Assembly: GCA_910587105.1 (NCBI GenBank)
Contig: CAJUMB010000001.1
Span: forward strand, 1-64,000
Length of the DNA: 64,000 nt
Reading direction: 5' to 3'
DNA from: an uncultured Lachnospiraceae bacterium
GTDB taxonomy: Bacteria; Bacillota; Clostridia; Lachnospirales; Lachnospiraceae
Part shown: positions 8,798 to 16,470 of the stretch, piece after piece
How the letters are laid out: each line of letters opens with the position of its first letter
How positions within the stretch are numbered: position 1 is the first letter of the stretch
The notes under the pieces: generated by a model
Seen by the model: the letters and a program-made list of their open reading frames with translations, nothing else
Database searches by the model: none
Told to the model about the DNA's origin: nothing
Made by a program: the position numbers and the translations under genes

Positions 8798-9784
8798 ATG
8801 AAAAAGAAAATGACTGTGCTTATGCTCACATGTGCGCTGACGATAGTTTCACTGACAGGGTGTGGAGGAAACAAGGAGCATGCAGAACCTTCGTCAGACA
8901 AGGCAGAAACATCGTCTGCTGGAAAAGAAGACGGCGGTAAAATTTCCATCGGCTTTACAGCAGATTACCTCAGTGACTTTATGTCCTATGTGGCCGATGG
9001 AGTAGAGAAAGCCTGTGAAGAAAACGGTGTGGGGGTCAGTGTTCAGGATGCAGACTTTGATGTTTCCAAGCAGCTTCAGCAGGTGGAGAATTTTATCAAT
9101 TCCGGCGTGGACGCTGTGGTGATTAAGCCGGTGGACGCGGAGGCCTGCCAGCCTATCAGCGATGCCTGTAAAAATGCAGGTGTCCCTCTGGTGGTGGTAA
9201 ATACAGCAATGTCAGCACCCTGTGATTCTTATGTGGGCTCCGACCATACCTATTCCGGTGAACTGCAGGGAGAATTTCTGGCAGAGGAGATGCCCAAAGG
9301 AGGGAAGGTTGCCATCCTGATGGGAGAGACTACCGTTCAGGCCACCACACAGCGCACCGACGGCGTGAAAGCTGCATTGGAAAAAGCAGGCGGCTTTGAG
9401 GTGGTATCGGAGATGGATGCAGGATGGATGAGAGACGAGGCCATGGACACAGTGGAAAACTGGCTGAATTCCGGACTGGAAATCGACGCCATTGTGGCAA
9501 ATAATGACGAAATGGCAATCGGAGCTTCTATGGTGCTGGAAGAAAATAACGTGGACGATGTTTTGGTATGCGGTATTGACGCTTCTGAGGATGCATTGAA
9601 TAAAATGAAAGACGGCAGATTGGATATGACGGTGTTCCAGAATGGCTATCAGCAGGGATATCAGGGTGTGGAAACAGCCATACAGTTAATCAACGGTGAG
9701 ACAGTAGAAGAATTTGTTGATGTACCGTATGAGCCGGTGCTTCCAAATCAGGCTGACGAATATCTGGAAAAAATCGGAAAATAG
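8798..9784 (+). CDS. Sugar ABC transporter substrate-binding lipoprotein (ribose/galactose type)
   Basis: A 328-aa extracytoplasmic binding protein of the periplasmic-binding-protein type I fold. It has a lipoprotein signal with lipobox LTGC (Cys22), followed by a Ser/Glu-rich linker and a mature domain starting with GFTADYLSDF. The repeated pattern DAVVIKPVDAEA, VVVNTAM and NNDEMAIGASMVLEE is typical of RbsB/ChvE-like proteins. ATG 8798 is chosen because the upstream in-frame ATG 8783 overlaps the GGGAGG ribosome binding site. It delivers a monosaccharide or cyclitol to the two following gene products. Confidence 0.93.
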   Translation: MKKKMTVLMLTCALTIVSLTGCGGNKEHAEPSSDKAETSSAGKEDGGKISIGFTADYLSDFMSYVADGVEKACEENGVGVSVQDADFDVSKQLQQVENFINSGVDAVVIKPVDAEACQPISDACKNAGVPLVVVNTAMSAPCDSYVGSDHTYSGELQGEFLAEEMPKGGKVAILMGETTVQATTQRTDGVKAALEKAGGFEVVSEMDAGWMRDEAMDTVENWLNSGLEIDAIVANNDEMAIGASMVLEENNVDDVLVCGIDASEDALNKMKDGRLDMTVFQNGYQQGYQGVETAIQLINGETVEEFVDVPYEPVLPNQADEYLEKIGK

Positions 9785-9796
9785 GGAGGCGGGCAT

Positions 9797-11302
9797 ATGA
9801 GTAATGTACCATTGCTGCAGATGGAGCACATCAGGAAAGTTTTCCCGGGAGTGGTGGCCCTGGATGATGTATCCCTGACCATTAAAGAGGGAACCGTGCA
9901 TGCCCTGATGGGCGAAAACGGCGCGGGAAAATCTACGCTGATGAAAATATTAACAGGGGTATATGCAAAGACAGAGGGCACCATCAAATGGCAGGGGCAG
10001 GATCTGGATACCAGTTCCATCACCCATGTACTGCACAGTGGAATTACTATGATTTTTCAGGAGCTGAATCCCATTAAGACCATGAAGGTGTGTGAAAACA
10101 TTTACGTGGGGCGGGAGCCTTATAAAATTAAGGGGCTCCTGCTGGACCGCCGGAAAATTGTGGAGGATACCAGGGCCTTATTTGCCGATTTGGATATCAC
10201 AGATATTGACCCCAGCGAGGAAGTGGGGAATCTGACAGTCGCCAAGATGCAGATGATAGAAATTGCCAAGGCTATTTCCTATGACGCGAAACTGATTATT
10301 ATGGATGAGCCTACCTCGGCCATCAGTGAAAAGGAATGCCAGCATTTATTCCGGATGGTCAATAATCTGAAAAAAAGAGGGATTGCTTTCATTTTTATCA
10401 CCCATAAAATGGATGAAGTATTCCAGATTTCGGATGAGATTACCATCATGCGGGACGGAACCTATGTGGGAACTTACGACGCAGAGAAGATCACCCATGA
10501 TGAGCTGGTAAAGCTGATGGTGGGACGGGAAATTACAGAGATGTTTCCCAAAGAAGAAGCAGAGATTACAGATGTGAAACTGGAGGTCTCCGGGCTGAAT
10601 GTAGACGGGGTTTTAAAGGACATCCATTTCAAAGTACATAAAGGAGAGATACTGGGATTTGCCGGGCTCATGGGAGCAGGACGCACAGAGGTGATGGAAA
10701 CCTTATTCGGCATCCGCAGAGCCAGCTCCGGCACGGTGAAAATAGACGGGCAGGAGGTCAGCATTCATTCTCCCAAAGACGCTATCAAACATAAGATCGC
10801 TTTTCTGACAGAGGACAGGCGCACCACAGGGTGTTTCCTTCCCCTGTCAGTCCGGGACAATATTATGGTCTGTTCCTATGACCAGATTTCCAATAAAATG
10901 AAGAAAATCAGTGTGGGAAAAGAAAAGGAAGTCTGCGGCCGGCAGATTGAGAAATACGCTATTAAGACCCCTGGCCCGGAACAGGCAGTGGGGAACCTAA
11001 GCGGCGGCAACCAGCAGAAAGTACTGATTTCCCGGTGGCTCTTAACCAATCCGGAGATTATTATATTGGACGAGCCCACCCGCGGCATTGATGTGGGAAG
11101 CAAGTCGGAGATTCACAAAATGATCAGCCAGCTGGCCCGGCAGGGTGTGGCAGTGGTCATGATTTCCTCAGAGCTTCCGGAGATTCTGGGAATGAGCGAC
11201 CGGATTATGGTCATGTACGAGGGAAGAATCACCGGAGAAGTATCCAGGGAGGAGGCCACACAGGAACTGATCATGCGCTATGCATCGGATCTCACGGACT
11301 GA
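9797..11302 (+). CDS. Sugar ABC transporter ATP-binding protein (RbsA/MglA type, duplicated domains)
   Basis: A 501-aa protein with two tandem ABC domains, the standard architecture of carbohydrate class 2 importers. The first domain has a complete Walker A (GENGAGKST, about residues 38-46) and Walker B (IIMDEPTSA). The second has the usual degenerate Walker A (GLMGAGRTE) and an intact signature (LSGGNQQK). AGGGAGG precedes ATG 9797, 12 nt after the binding-protein gene. It powers the permease encoded next. Confidence 0.95.
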   Translation: MSNVPLLQMEHIRKVFPGVVALDDVSLTIKEGTVHALMGENGAGKSTLMKILTGVYAKTEGTIKWQGQDLDTSSITHVLHSGITMIFQELNPIKTMKVCENIYVGREPYKIKGLLLDRRKIVEDTRALFADLDITDIDPSEEVGNLTVAKMQMIEIAKAISYDAKLIIMDEPTSAISEKECQHLFRMVNNLKKRGIAFIFITHKMDEVFQISDEITIMRDGTYVGTYDAEKITHDELVKLMVGREITEMFPKEEAEITDVKLEVSGLNVDGVLKDIHFKVHKGEILGFAGLMGAGRTEVMETLFGIRRASSGTVKIDGQEVSIHSPKDAIKHKIAFLTEDRRTTGCFLPLSVRDNIMVCSYDQISNKMKKISVGKEKEVCGRQIEKYAIKTPGPEQAVGNLSGGNQQKVLISRWLLTNPEIIILDEPTRGIDVGSKSEIHKMISQLARQGVAVVMISSELPEILGMSDRIMVMYEGRITGEVSREEATQELIMRYASDLTD

Positions 11303-11345
11303 GCGCGTTTGAAAACACTCTGATTGGCAGGAAAGGAATACGAAA

Positions 11346-12308
11346 ATGAAAGATCGATCCATGAAAGAAAAAGTAATGTATATCTACAATAAAGCCGGCG
11401 TGTTTATCATTCTTCTTCTGATGATGATTATCCTGACGATTTTGACGAATACATTTCTGACTGCAAATAATCTGATTAATATTGTTCGTCAGGTAACGTT
11501 CTGGGCAATCATTGGGCTGGGAGCCCTGGTAACGCTTATCGGCGGCGACTTTGACTTGTCACCGGGTTCTGTGGTAGGGCTTGTGTCTGTACTCAGCGCC
11601 ATGACCATTCAGACTTCTGTGGGAAATCCACTGTCTATGCCCATTTTAACAACGCTGGCCATTGGGGCGGCAGTGGGATTTGTCAATGGAGGGCTGATTG
11701 CCTATCTGAAAATGCCTGCCTTTATCGCCACCCTGGGAACCCAGCTGCTTCTGCGGGGGCTGGCGCTGTACATTTCCAACGGGCGTCCGGTGAGTAATCT
11801 GGATTCCAAATTCACGTATCTGGGCGGTGGAAGTATCGGCGTGGTTCCCGTGCCGGTGGTTATATTGGTACTTTTGTCGGCTCTGACCTGGTATCTTCTG
11901 AAGTATACCCGGCTGGGAAGACACATTTATGCAATCGGCGGCAATCCCCAGGCGGCAGTAGTATCTGGTGTCAATGTAAAAGCTGTGAAACTTTTTACTT
12001 ATGTATATGCCGGAATTATGGCGGCTGTTGCAGGTATGCTTTTGACAGCACGTGTAGCTTCCGGACAGCCCGGCCTGGGGGAATCCTTTGAGATGAAAGC
12101 AATTTCCGGGTGTGTAATCGGAGGGGTCAGCCTAAGCGGCGGTATTGGTTCGGTATACAGTTTAATCTGCGGGATTTTGATTATCGGAGTTCTGAATAAT
12201 GGCATGGACCTGATGAATATCAACGGTTATATGCAGCAAATCGCAGAAGGGCTGATTCTTATTCTGGCAGTATTACTTGACGTGTTCCGCTCAAAAGCAT
12301 CCAAATAA
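11346..12308 (+). CDS. Sugar ABC transporter permease (RbsC type)
   Basis: A 320-aa integral membrane protein with about eight to ten hydrophobic helices and the family's conserved loop motifs (GGDFDLSPGSVVGLVSV and SGVNVKAVKLFTYVYAG). Only one permease gene is present, so the transporter is presumably a homodimer in the membrane. GGAAAGGAA precedes the ATG. It closes the operon that began with the URO-D-like gene. It is followed by a non-coding stretch and an inverted-repeat element. Confidence 0.94.
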   Translation: MKDRSMKEKVMYIYNKAGVFIILLLMMIILTILTNTFLTANNLINIVRQVTFWAIIGLGALVTLIGGDFDLSPGSVVGLVSVLSAMTIQTSVGNPLSMPILTTLAIGAAVGFVNGGLIAYLKMPAFIATLGTQLLLRGLALYISNGRPVSNLDSKFTYLGGGSIGVVPVPVVILVLLSALTWYLLKYTRLGRHIYAIGGNPQAAVVSGVNVKAVKLFTYVYAGIMAAVAGMLLTARVASGQPGLGESFEMKAISGCVIGGVSLSGGIGSVYSLICGILIIGVLNNGMDLMNINGYMQQIAEGLILILAVLLDVFRSKASK

Positions 12309-12409
12309 AATTTCTGGATAGGGCGAGGGTATCGCCTCATTCAGCCGCCTTGCACTGACACAAATATCAGGCACTTAGTATCCGAGTATCTACGAAACGG
12401 TGTACCAGT
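12309..12409. other. Non-coding stretch after sugar operon
   Basis: No open frame with a ribosome binding site is visible. A 5-bp hairpin (GGCGA gggta TCGCC, near 12322-12336) is too weak and lacks a T-run, so no convincing terminator for the sugar operon was found. Confidence 0.4.
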
Positions 12410-12584
12410 AGCGTGTTTGAAAATTCATTCCTGCCACCCATACGCCCCACTTTGCGGCAGATTTTCCCCTTATTCGGTTGCTGCAGCCCGCTGCAGGGCC
12501 CTCATGCGGAACAAATCTCCCATATCATACCCTTGGGTACAAATTGTGACGCACGGTTGACATAAAGCAATTTTCAAACACGCT
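12410..12584. mobile_element. Inverted-repeat element, MITE-like (175 bp)
   Basis: Perfect 16-bp terminal inverted repeats (AGCGTGTTTGAAAATT at 12410-12425 and its complement at 12569-12584) bound a non-coding segment. Diverged halves of the same element occur elsewhere: a left end at 26070-26096 and a right end at 63402-63462. There is no transposase inside, so it would be mobilised in trans or be a fixed dispersed repeat. It lies directly upstream of the tRNA-Leu promoter. The parent insertion-sequence family is not known to me. Confidence 0.65.
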
Positions 12585-12652
12585 CTAGGAATTTACAGAA
12601 TCGTGTACTCGATAAAAAATGAGAAAAATTTTTCCAGAACAGGAAAAAACAC

Positions 12653-12681
12653 TTGCACATCCAAAAAAGTTGTGATAGAAT
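12653..12681 (+). promoter_or_regulatory. Promoter of tRNA-Leu
   Basis: TTGCAC (12653-12658), a 17-nt spacer and TAGAAT (12676-12681) lie 53 nt before the tRNA. Confidence 0.65.
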
Positions 12682-12734
12682 AAATACCAGTTCGCAGGGA
12701 AATAAAGCTGTGAACCCAATTATATTCATAATCA

Positions 12735-12814
12735 GCCGCTGTGGCGGAATTGGCAGACGCACACGACTCAAAATCGTGCGGGAAACCATATGGGTTCGAC
12801 TCCCATCAGCGGCA
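12735..12814 (+). tRNA. tRNA-Leu (anticodon CAA)
   Basis: The acceptor stem GCCGCTG pairs with CAGCGGC, followed by discriminator A. The anticodon stem CACGA/TCGTG closes the loop CTCAAAA, giving anticodon CAA for the UUG codon. The T arm is ATGGG-TTCGACT-CCCAT, and an extended variable arm is present as expected for a class II tRNA. CCA is not encoded. It has its own promoter and terminator. Confidence 0.95.
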
Positions 12815-12820
12815 TCTTTA

Positions 12821-12849
12821 GTGGTATCCAGGTAAGGATATCACTTTTT
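12821..12849 (+). terminator. Intrinsic terminator of tRNA-Leu
   Basis: A 9-bp stem (GTGGTATCC / GGATATCAC, one G-U pair) with a 6-nt loop is followed by TTTTT. Confidence 0.8.
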
Positions 12850-12920
12850 CAATATATAAGGAAACTTCGTCTCCGATTTTCTGATTTTTCACAGCAGCCA
12901 TATCCGGAAAAGAACAACTC

Positions 12921-12949
12921 TTGACAAAAAAGCGGTATTTCAATATAAT
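12921..12949 (+). promoter_or_regulatory. Consensus sigma-A promoter of the amino-acid binding-protein gene
   Basis: A full consensus is present: TTGACA (12921-12926), a 17-nt spacer and TATAAT (12944-12949), 45 nt before ATG 12994. It should be a strong constitutive promoter unless repressed. Confidence 0.85.
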
Positions 12950-12993
12950 GATAAACCATAGAGTATTGTATAAAAAAGGAGGAGGACATCTCT

Positions 12994-13854
12994 ATGAAAA
13001 GGAAAATTGCTTTATTATTATGTGCAGTTATGACAGCAGCAATGCTTGCAGGCTGCGGCTCAAGTTCATCTGATTCCAAGGAAGCGCCGACGGCAGAGGA
13101 AACTTCTGCTCCCGATGATACGGCAGCAGACGAAGAGGATGCGGACACAGAAGATGATACAGCCAAATCAGATTCTGATAAAGTCTGGGTTGTGGCAACT
13201 GACACGGTATTCAAACCTTTTGAATACACAAACGAAGACAATGAGTTCGTTGGAATCGATGTAGATATTCTGGCAGCCATTGCAGAGGATCAGGGATTTG
13301 AGTATGACCTTCAGAGTCTTGGATGGGATTCCGGTGTGGCAGCAGTTCAGGCAGGACAGGCAGACGCTTTGATTGCAGGGGCTACCATCAAGCAGGAACG
13401 TATTGATTCTGGCTGGATTTTCTCCGACGGATATTACGATGCAACACAGACATTTGTATTGCCAGAAGGCAGTGACATTAAAAGCTTTGAAGACTTAAAA
13501 GGAAAGAGCGTAGCTGTGAAGAATGCTACGGCAGGCGCCGATTTTGCTGAGAGCATCAAGGATGAATACGGATTTACCGTCACCGTATTTGAAGATTCAC
13601 CCACAATGTATCAAGATGTGCTTCTGGGCAACAGCGCAGCCTGCGTGGAAGATACTCCGATTATGGCATCTTCCATTAAAGAAGGAGATCTTGCGCTTCA
13701 GATTCCTGAAGGGATGGAGAGTGAAGGCGCACCTTATGGATTCGCAATTATGGACGAGAAGAATCAGGAATTGCTTGATATGTTTAATGCAGGACTTAAA
13801 AACATTAAGGACAGCGGAAAATACGACGAGATTATTGATAAGTATCTCAAATAG
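12994..13854 (+). CDS. Polar amino-acid ABC transporter substrate-binding lipoprotein
   Basis: A 286-aa lipoprotein with lipobox LAGC (Cys21) and an unusually acidic Ser/Asp/Glu linker (about residues 25-62) before the binding domain (PBP type II, SBP_bac_3). Conserved pieces are DTVFKPFEY, GIDVDILAAIAE and QADALIAGATI. A GGAGGAGG ribosome binding site precedes the ATG. A terminator follows the gene and a separate promoter drives the permease and ATPase, which fits a need for more binding protein than transporter. Ligand specificity (glutamine, cystine, arginine and so on) cannot be assigned. Confidence 0.93.
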   Translation: MKRKIALLLCAVMTAAMLAGCGSSSSDSKEAPTAEETSAPDDTAADEEDADTEDDTAKSDSDKVWVVATDTVFKPFEYTNEDNEFVGIDVDILAAIAEDQGFEYDLQSLGWDSGVAAVQAGQADALIAGATIKQERIDSGWIFSDGYYDATQTFVLPEGSDIKSFEDLKGKSVAVKNATAGADFAESIKDEYGFTVTVFEDSPTMYQDVLLGNSAACVEDTPIMASSIKEGDLALQIPEGMESEGAPYGFAIMDEKNQELLDMFNAGLKNIKDSGKYDEIIDKYLK

Positions 13855-13872
13855 TATAGCGGATTCCAGGAA

Positions 13873-13915
13873 GGACGCGGAAAATCATTTGTGGTTTTTT
13901 GCGTCCTGTTTTTTT
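13873..13915 (+). terminator. Intrinsic terminator after the binding-protein gene
   Basis: GGACGC (13873-13878) pairs with GCGTCC (13901-13906), with extra A/T pairing inside, and a run of T follows. Confidence 0.75.
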
Positions 13916-13938
13916 GGGAATTTTGATGAAATGGAATT

Positions 13939-13967
13939 TTGACGTTGGAACCTTTTTATGGTAAAAT
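13939..13967 (+). promoter_or_regulatory. Promoter of the amino-acid permease/ATPase genes
   Basis: TTGACG (13939-13944), a 17-nt spacer and TAAAAT (13962-13967) lie between the terminator of the binding-protein gene and the permease start at 14044. Confidence 0.65.
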
Positions 13968-14043
13968 ACCAGTTAGGCGGCGTTTCAATATAAGGTGACC
14001 AGGGAGGTTGTAGAAAAAACAGAAGAACAAAAGGAGAAAAATC

Positions 14044-14712
14044 ATGATTTTGATAATAGAAAAATATTCTTCCATGCTTCTGGGAGCATTGGGGAAGACA
14101 GTGCTGCTGACGCTGTTATCATTGATTTTCGCCATGGTTGTCGGCATGATATTTGCTTTGATGAATGTGGGGAAAAACCGTATTTTAAACTGCATAGGAA
14201 CCATCTATGTGGATGCAGTGAGGGGCGTGCCCTTGATCGTGCTGGCGTATTTTATATTTTTTGGCGTACCCCAGGGAATCAAATCTTTGGGATTTCAGGA
14301 TTTCCGTCTGACGGCTCTGCAGGCAGGTACCATCGCCCTTGCCATGAACTGTGGAGCTTATATGGCGGAGATCATCCGGGCGGGCATTGAGAGTGTGGAC
14401 AAGGGACAGATGGAGGCCAGCAGAAGTCTGGGTCTTTCCTATGGAAAGAGTATGCGCAAGGTTGTGCTGCCTCAGGCAATCCGTACCATGATACCGTCCA
14501 TTATTAACCAGTTTATCATCACTTTGAAAGATACCTCTATTCTCTCTGTTATCGGTTTCCCCGAATTGACCAATATCGGTAAGACTATATCGGGAAATAC
14601 ATTCAAGAGTCTTCAGACATGGGCAATTGTGGGTATCATGTATATGGTTGTCATTATCACGCTGAGCAGAATCGCCAAGAGAATTGAGAGGAGGATGAAC
14701 CGTGGAAGATAA
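14044..14712 (+). CDS. Amino-acid ABC transporter permease (HisM/GlnP type)
   Basis: A 222-aa membrane protein with about five hydrophobic helices. The ATPase-contact loop EASRSLGLSYGKSMRKVVLP (about residues 120-139) is the signature of polar amino-acid permeases. AAAAGGAG precedes ATG 14044. The gene overlaps the ATPase start by 11 nt, indicating translational coupling. With the separately expressed binding protein upstream it forms one importer in the cytoplasmic membrane. Confidence 0.95.
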   Translation: MILIIEKYSSMLLGALGKTVLLTLLSLIFAMVVGMIFALMNVGKNRILNCIGTIYVDAVRGVPLIVLAYFIFFGVPQGIKSLGFQDFRLTALQAGTIALAMNCGAYMAEIIRAGIESVDKGQMEASRSLGLSYGKSMRKVVLPQAIRTMIPSIINQFIITLKDTSILSVIGFPELTNIGKTISGNTFKSLQTWAIVGIMYMVVIITLSRIAKRIERRMNRGR

Positions 14713-15442
14713 GAAGGCAAAAGTGCATGTGAAAAATTTGAAGAAAAGCTTCGGGAAGCTGGAAGTGCTGAAGGATATCAGTATCGATATTGAAGAAGGG
14801 GAGGTTGTGGTGCTTCTGGGACCTTCGGGCAGCGGCAAATCCACGTTTCTGAGGTGTCTGAACCAGTTGGAGACAGCCACGGAAGGAACGATAATCGTGG
14901 ACGGTGAGGATGTGACGGATAAGCATACAGACATCAACAAACTCCGTGAAAATATCGGCATGGTGTTCCAGCATTTTAATCTTTTTCCCCACAAAACGGT
15001 TCTGGGAAACATTATGTTAGCGCCCGTGGAGTTGAAGAAAATGACGAAGGAACAGGCAGAAGAAACGGGCATGAAGCTGTTGAAACGTGTGGGAATGGAT
15101 ACCAAGGCAGATGCATACCCCAGCCAGATTTCCGGAGGGCAGAAACAGCGTGTGGCCATCGCGCGGGCCCTTGCCATGAACCCGGATATTATGCTTTTTG
15201 ACGAGCCAACCTCCGCCCTTGACCCTGAGATGGTGGGGGAGGTTCTCGCTGTTATGAAAAAACTTGCCTCTGAAGGTATGACCATGGTTGTGGTGACTCA
15301 TGAGATTGGATTTGCCAGAGAAGTGGCCGACAGGATTGTGTTTATGGACGGCGGTTATATTGTAGAGCAGGGGACGCCGGAAGAAATCATTAATCACCCG
15401 AAAGAGGAGAGAACCATTGATTTCCTGAATAAAGTTTTGTAG
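14702..15442 (+). CDS. Polar amino-acid ABC transporter ATP-binding protein (GlnQ type)
   Basis: A 246-aa single ABC domain with all motifs intact: Walker A GPSGSGKST (about residues 39-47), Q-loop in MVFQHFNLF, signature SGGQKQR, Walker B IMLFDEPTSALD and the switch His in VVVTHE. The start is GTG 14702 after a GAGGAGG site, inside the last codons of the permease gene. It powers uptake by the preceding permease. Confidence 0.96.
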   Translation: MEDKKAKVHVKNLKKSFGKLEVLKDISIDIEEGEVVVLLGPSGSGKSTFLRCLNQLETATEGTIIVDGEDVTDKHTDINKLRENIGMVFQHFNLFPHKTVLGNIMLAPVELKKMTKEQAEETGMKLLKRVGMDTKADAYPSQISGGQKQRVAIARALAMNPDIMLFDEPTSALDPEMVGEVLAVMKKLASEGMTMVVVTHEIGFAREVADRIVFMDGGYIVEQGTPEEIINHPKEERTIDFLNKVL

Positions 15443-15458
15443 AGGAAGGCTTAGCATT

Positions 15459-16049
15459 ATGAAAAAAATCATTACGATCAGCCGTGAATTCGGCGCCGCT
15501 GGAGGCGAAATAGGAAGGGCCATTGCGAAAAAACTGAATTACGAATACTACGATAAAGAAATTATTCTGCAGGCTGCACGTTCGTCTAATATTGATATGG
15601 AGAGCATAATCAGATGGGACGAGAGAGTTCCCATTAATTTTGGATTTGCCCAGAGTCTGTTTGATTTCTATAACAAACCGCTGAATGAAAAACTATTTGA
15701 AATTCAAAGGAGCATCATCCGTGAAATTGGAGAAAAGGGGAAATGCGTGATTGTGGGGAGAAATGCCAATACGGTCCTGAAAGAATTTGATAACGGGCTT
15801 CATGTATTTCTCCATGCAGATTTCCACTGGCGGCTGCAGCGCATGAGAGGAAAAATGTCTGATACGCCGGAATCAAAAGTGGGCGATAAAATCAGGCTTA
15901 TTGATAAGGCGAGAAAAAAATATTGTTTTTACTATACGAATACGGAATTTGGTTTTGCCGATTATTATGATGTCTGTCTAAGCACCTCGTCCCTTGGGAT
16001 TGAAACTTGTGAGGATATCATATTGAAACTGGCCAAGGATGGGGAATGA
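15459..16049 (+). CDS. Cytidylate kinase-like family protein
   Basis: A 196-aa P-loop protein that begins KIITISREFGAAGGEIGRAIAKKL, resembling Cmk but with a variant nucleotide loop (FGAAGGEIG) as found in the cytidylate-kinase-like family (AAA_26) of Firmicutes. Later segments (VGRNANTVL, the arginines of WRLQRMRGKM, and a C-terminal nucleotide-binding region) fit the fold. GAGGAAGG precedes the ATG, 16 nt after the transporter ATPase. The true substrate of this subfamily is uncertain, so I give no cmk symbol. Confidence 0.8.
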   Translation: MKKIITISREFGAAGGEIGRAIAKKLNYEYYDKEIILQAARSSNIDMESIIRWDERVPINFGFAQSLFDFYNKPLNEKLFEIQRSIIREIGEKGKCVIVGRNANTVLKEFDNGLHVFLHADFHWRLQRMRGKMSDTPESKVGDKIRLIDKARKKYCFYYTNTEFGFADYYDVCLSTSSLGIETCEDIILKLAKDGE

Positions 16050-16100
16050 ATCACACTCTGATACAGTAAATCTACGATAAAGCAGGAGGGCGGAAGTCCT

Positions 16101-16418
16101 ATGGATTGCAAAAAAGCGGAAAGTCTGGTGACAGACTATATAAACGGTAAGATGGAATTAAAAGAACTGGAAGATTTTATTGCCCATGTGAAAGTCTGTT
16201 CCTCCTGCTATGATGAACTGCAGACCTATTATACGGTATATTTTGCGGTGGAGCATTTGGAAAATGAGGAGAATACCCCTTCTTTTAATATGAATCATGT
16301 GCTTGTGGAAGATTTAAAACAGCAGGAGCGGTTTATCAAATATGAAAAACTTAAACGATTTATCCTTTTGTCCACCTGCGTTCTGCTGTTTCTGATTATC
16401 CTGTTTCTGTTGATTTAG
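16101..16418 (+). CDS. Small membrane-anchored zinc-finger protein (anti-sigma-like, zf-HC2)
   Basis: A 105-aa protein with an N-terminal putative zinc-binding motif HVKVCSSC (HxxxCxxC, about residues 29-36) and a single C-terminal transmembrane helix (about residues 86-104). This is the architecture of small anti-sigma factors that hold an ECF sigma factor at the membrane. No sigma factor gene is adjacent, so the partner is unknown and the role is inferred from architecture only. AGGAGGG precedes the ATG. It lies just upstream of polA. Confidence 0.7.
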   Translation: MDCKKAESLVTDYINGKMELKELEDFIAHVKVCSSCYDELQTYYTVYFAVEHLENEENTPSFNMNHVLVEDLKQQERFIKYEKLKRFILLSTCVLLFLIILFLLI

Positions 16419-16470
16419 TTTAAAAATTGAAATTGAGAAATTATAAAAGCGTATGGAATATGAGGATATT

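Noticed and set aside
11303..11317. Short GAGCGCGTTTGAAAA sequence after the ABC ATPase gene as another copy of the inverted-repeat element
   Set aside because: Only about 15 bases resemble the left arm and the flanking sequence does not match, so it may be coincidence.
14185..15285. 366-codon open frame on the - strand opposite the amino-acid transporter genes
   Set aside because: It is antisense to clear ABC permease and ATPase genes and its translation is low-complexity Ser/Phe-rich with no motif.
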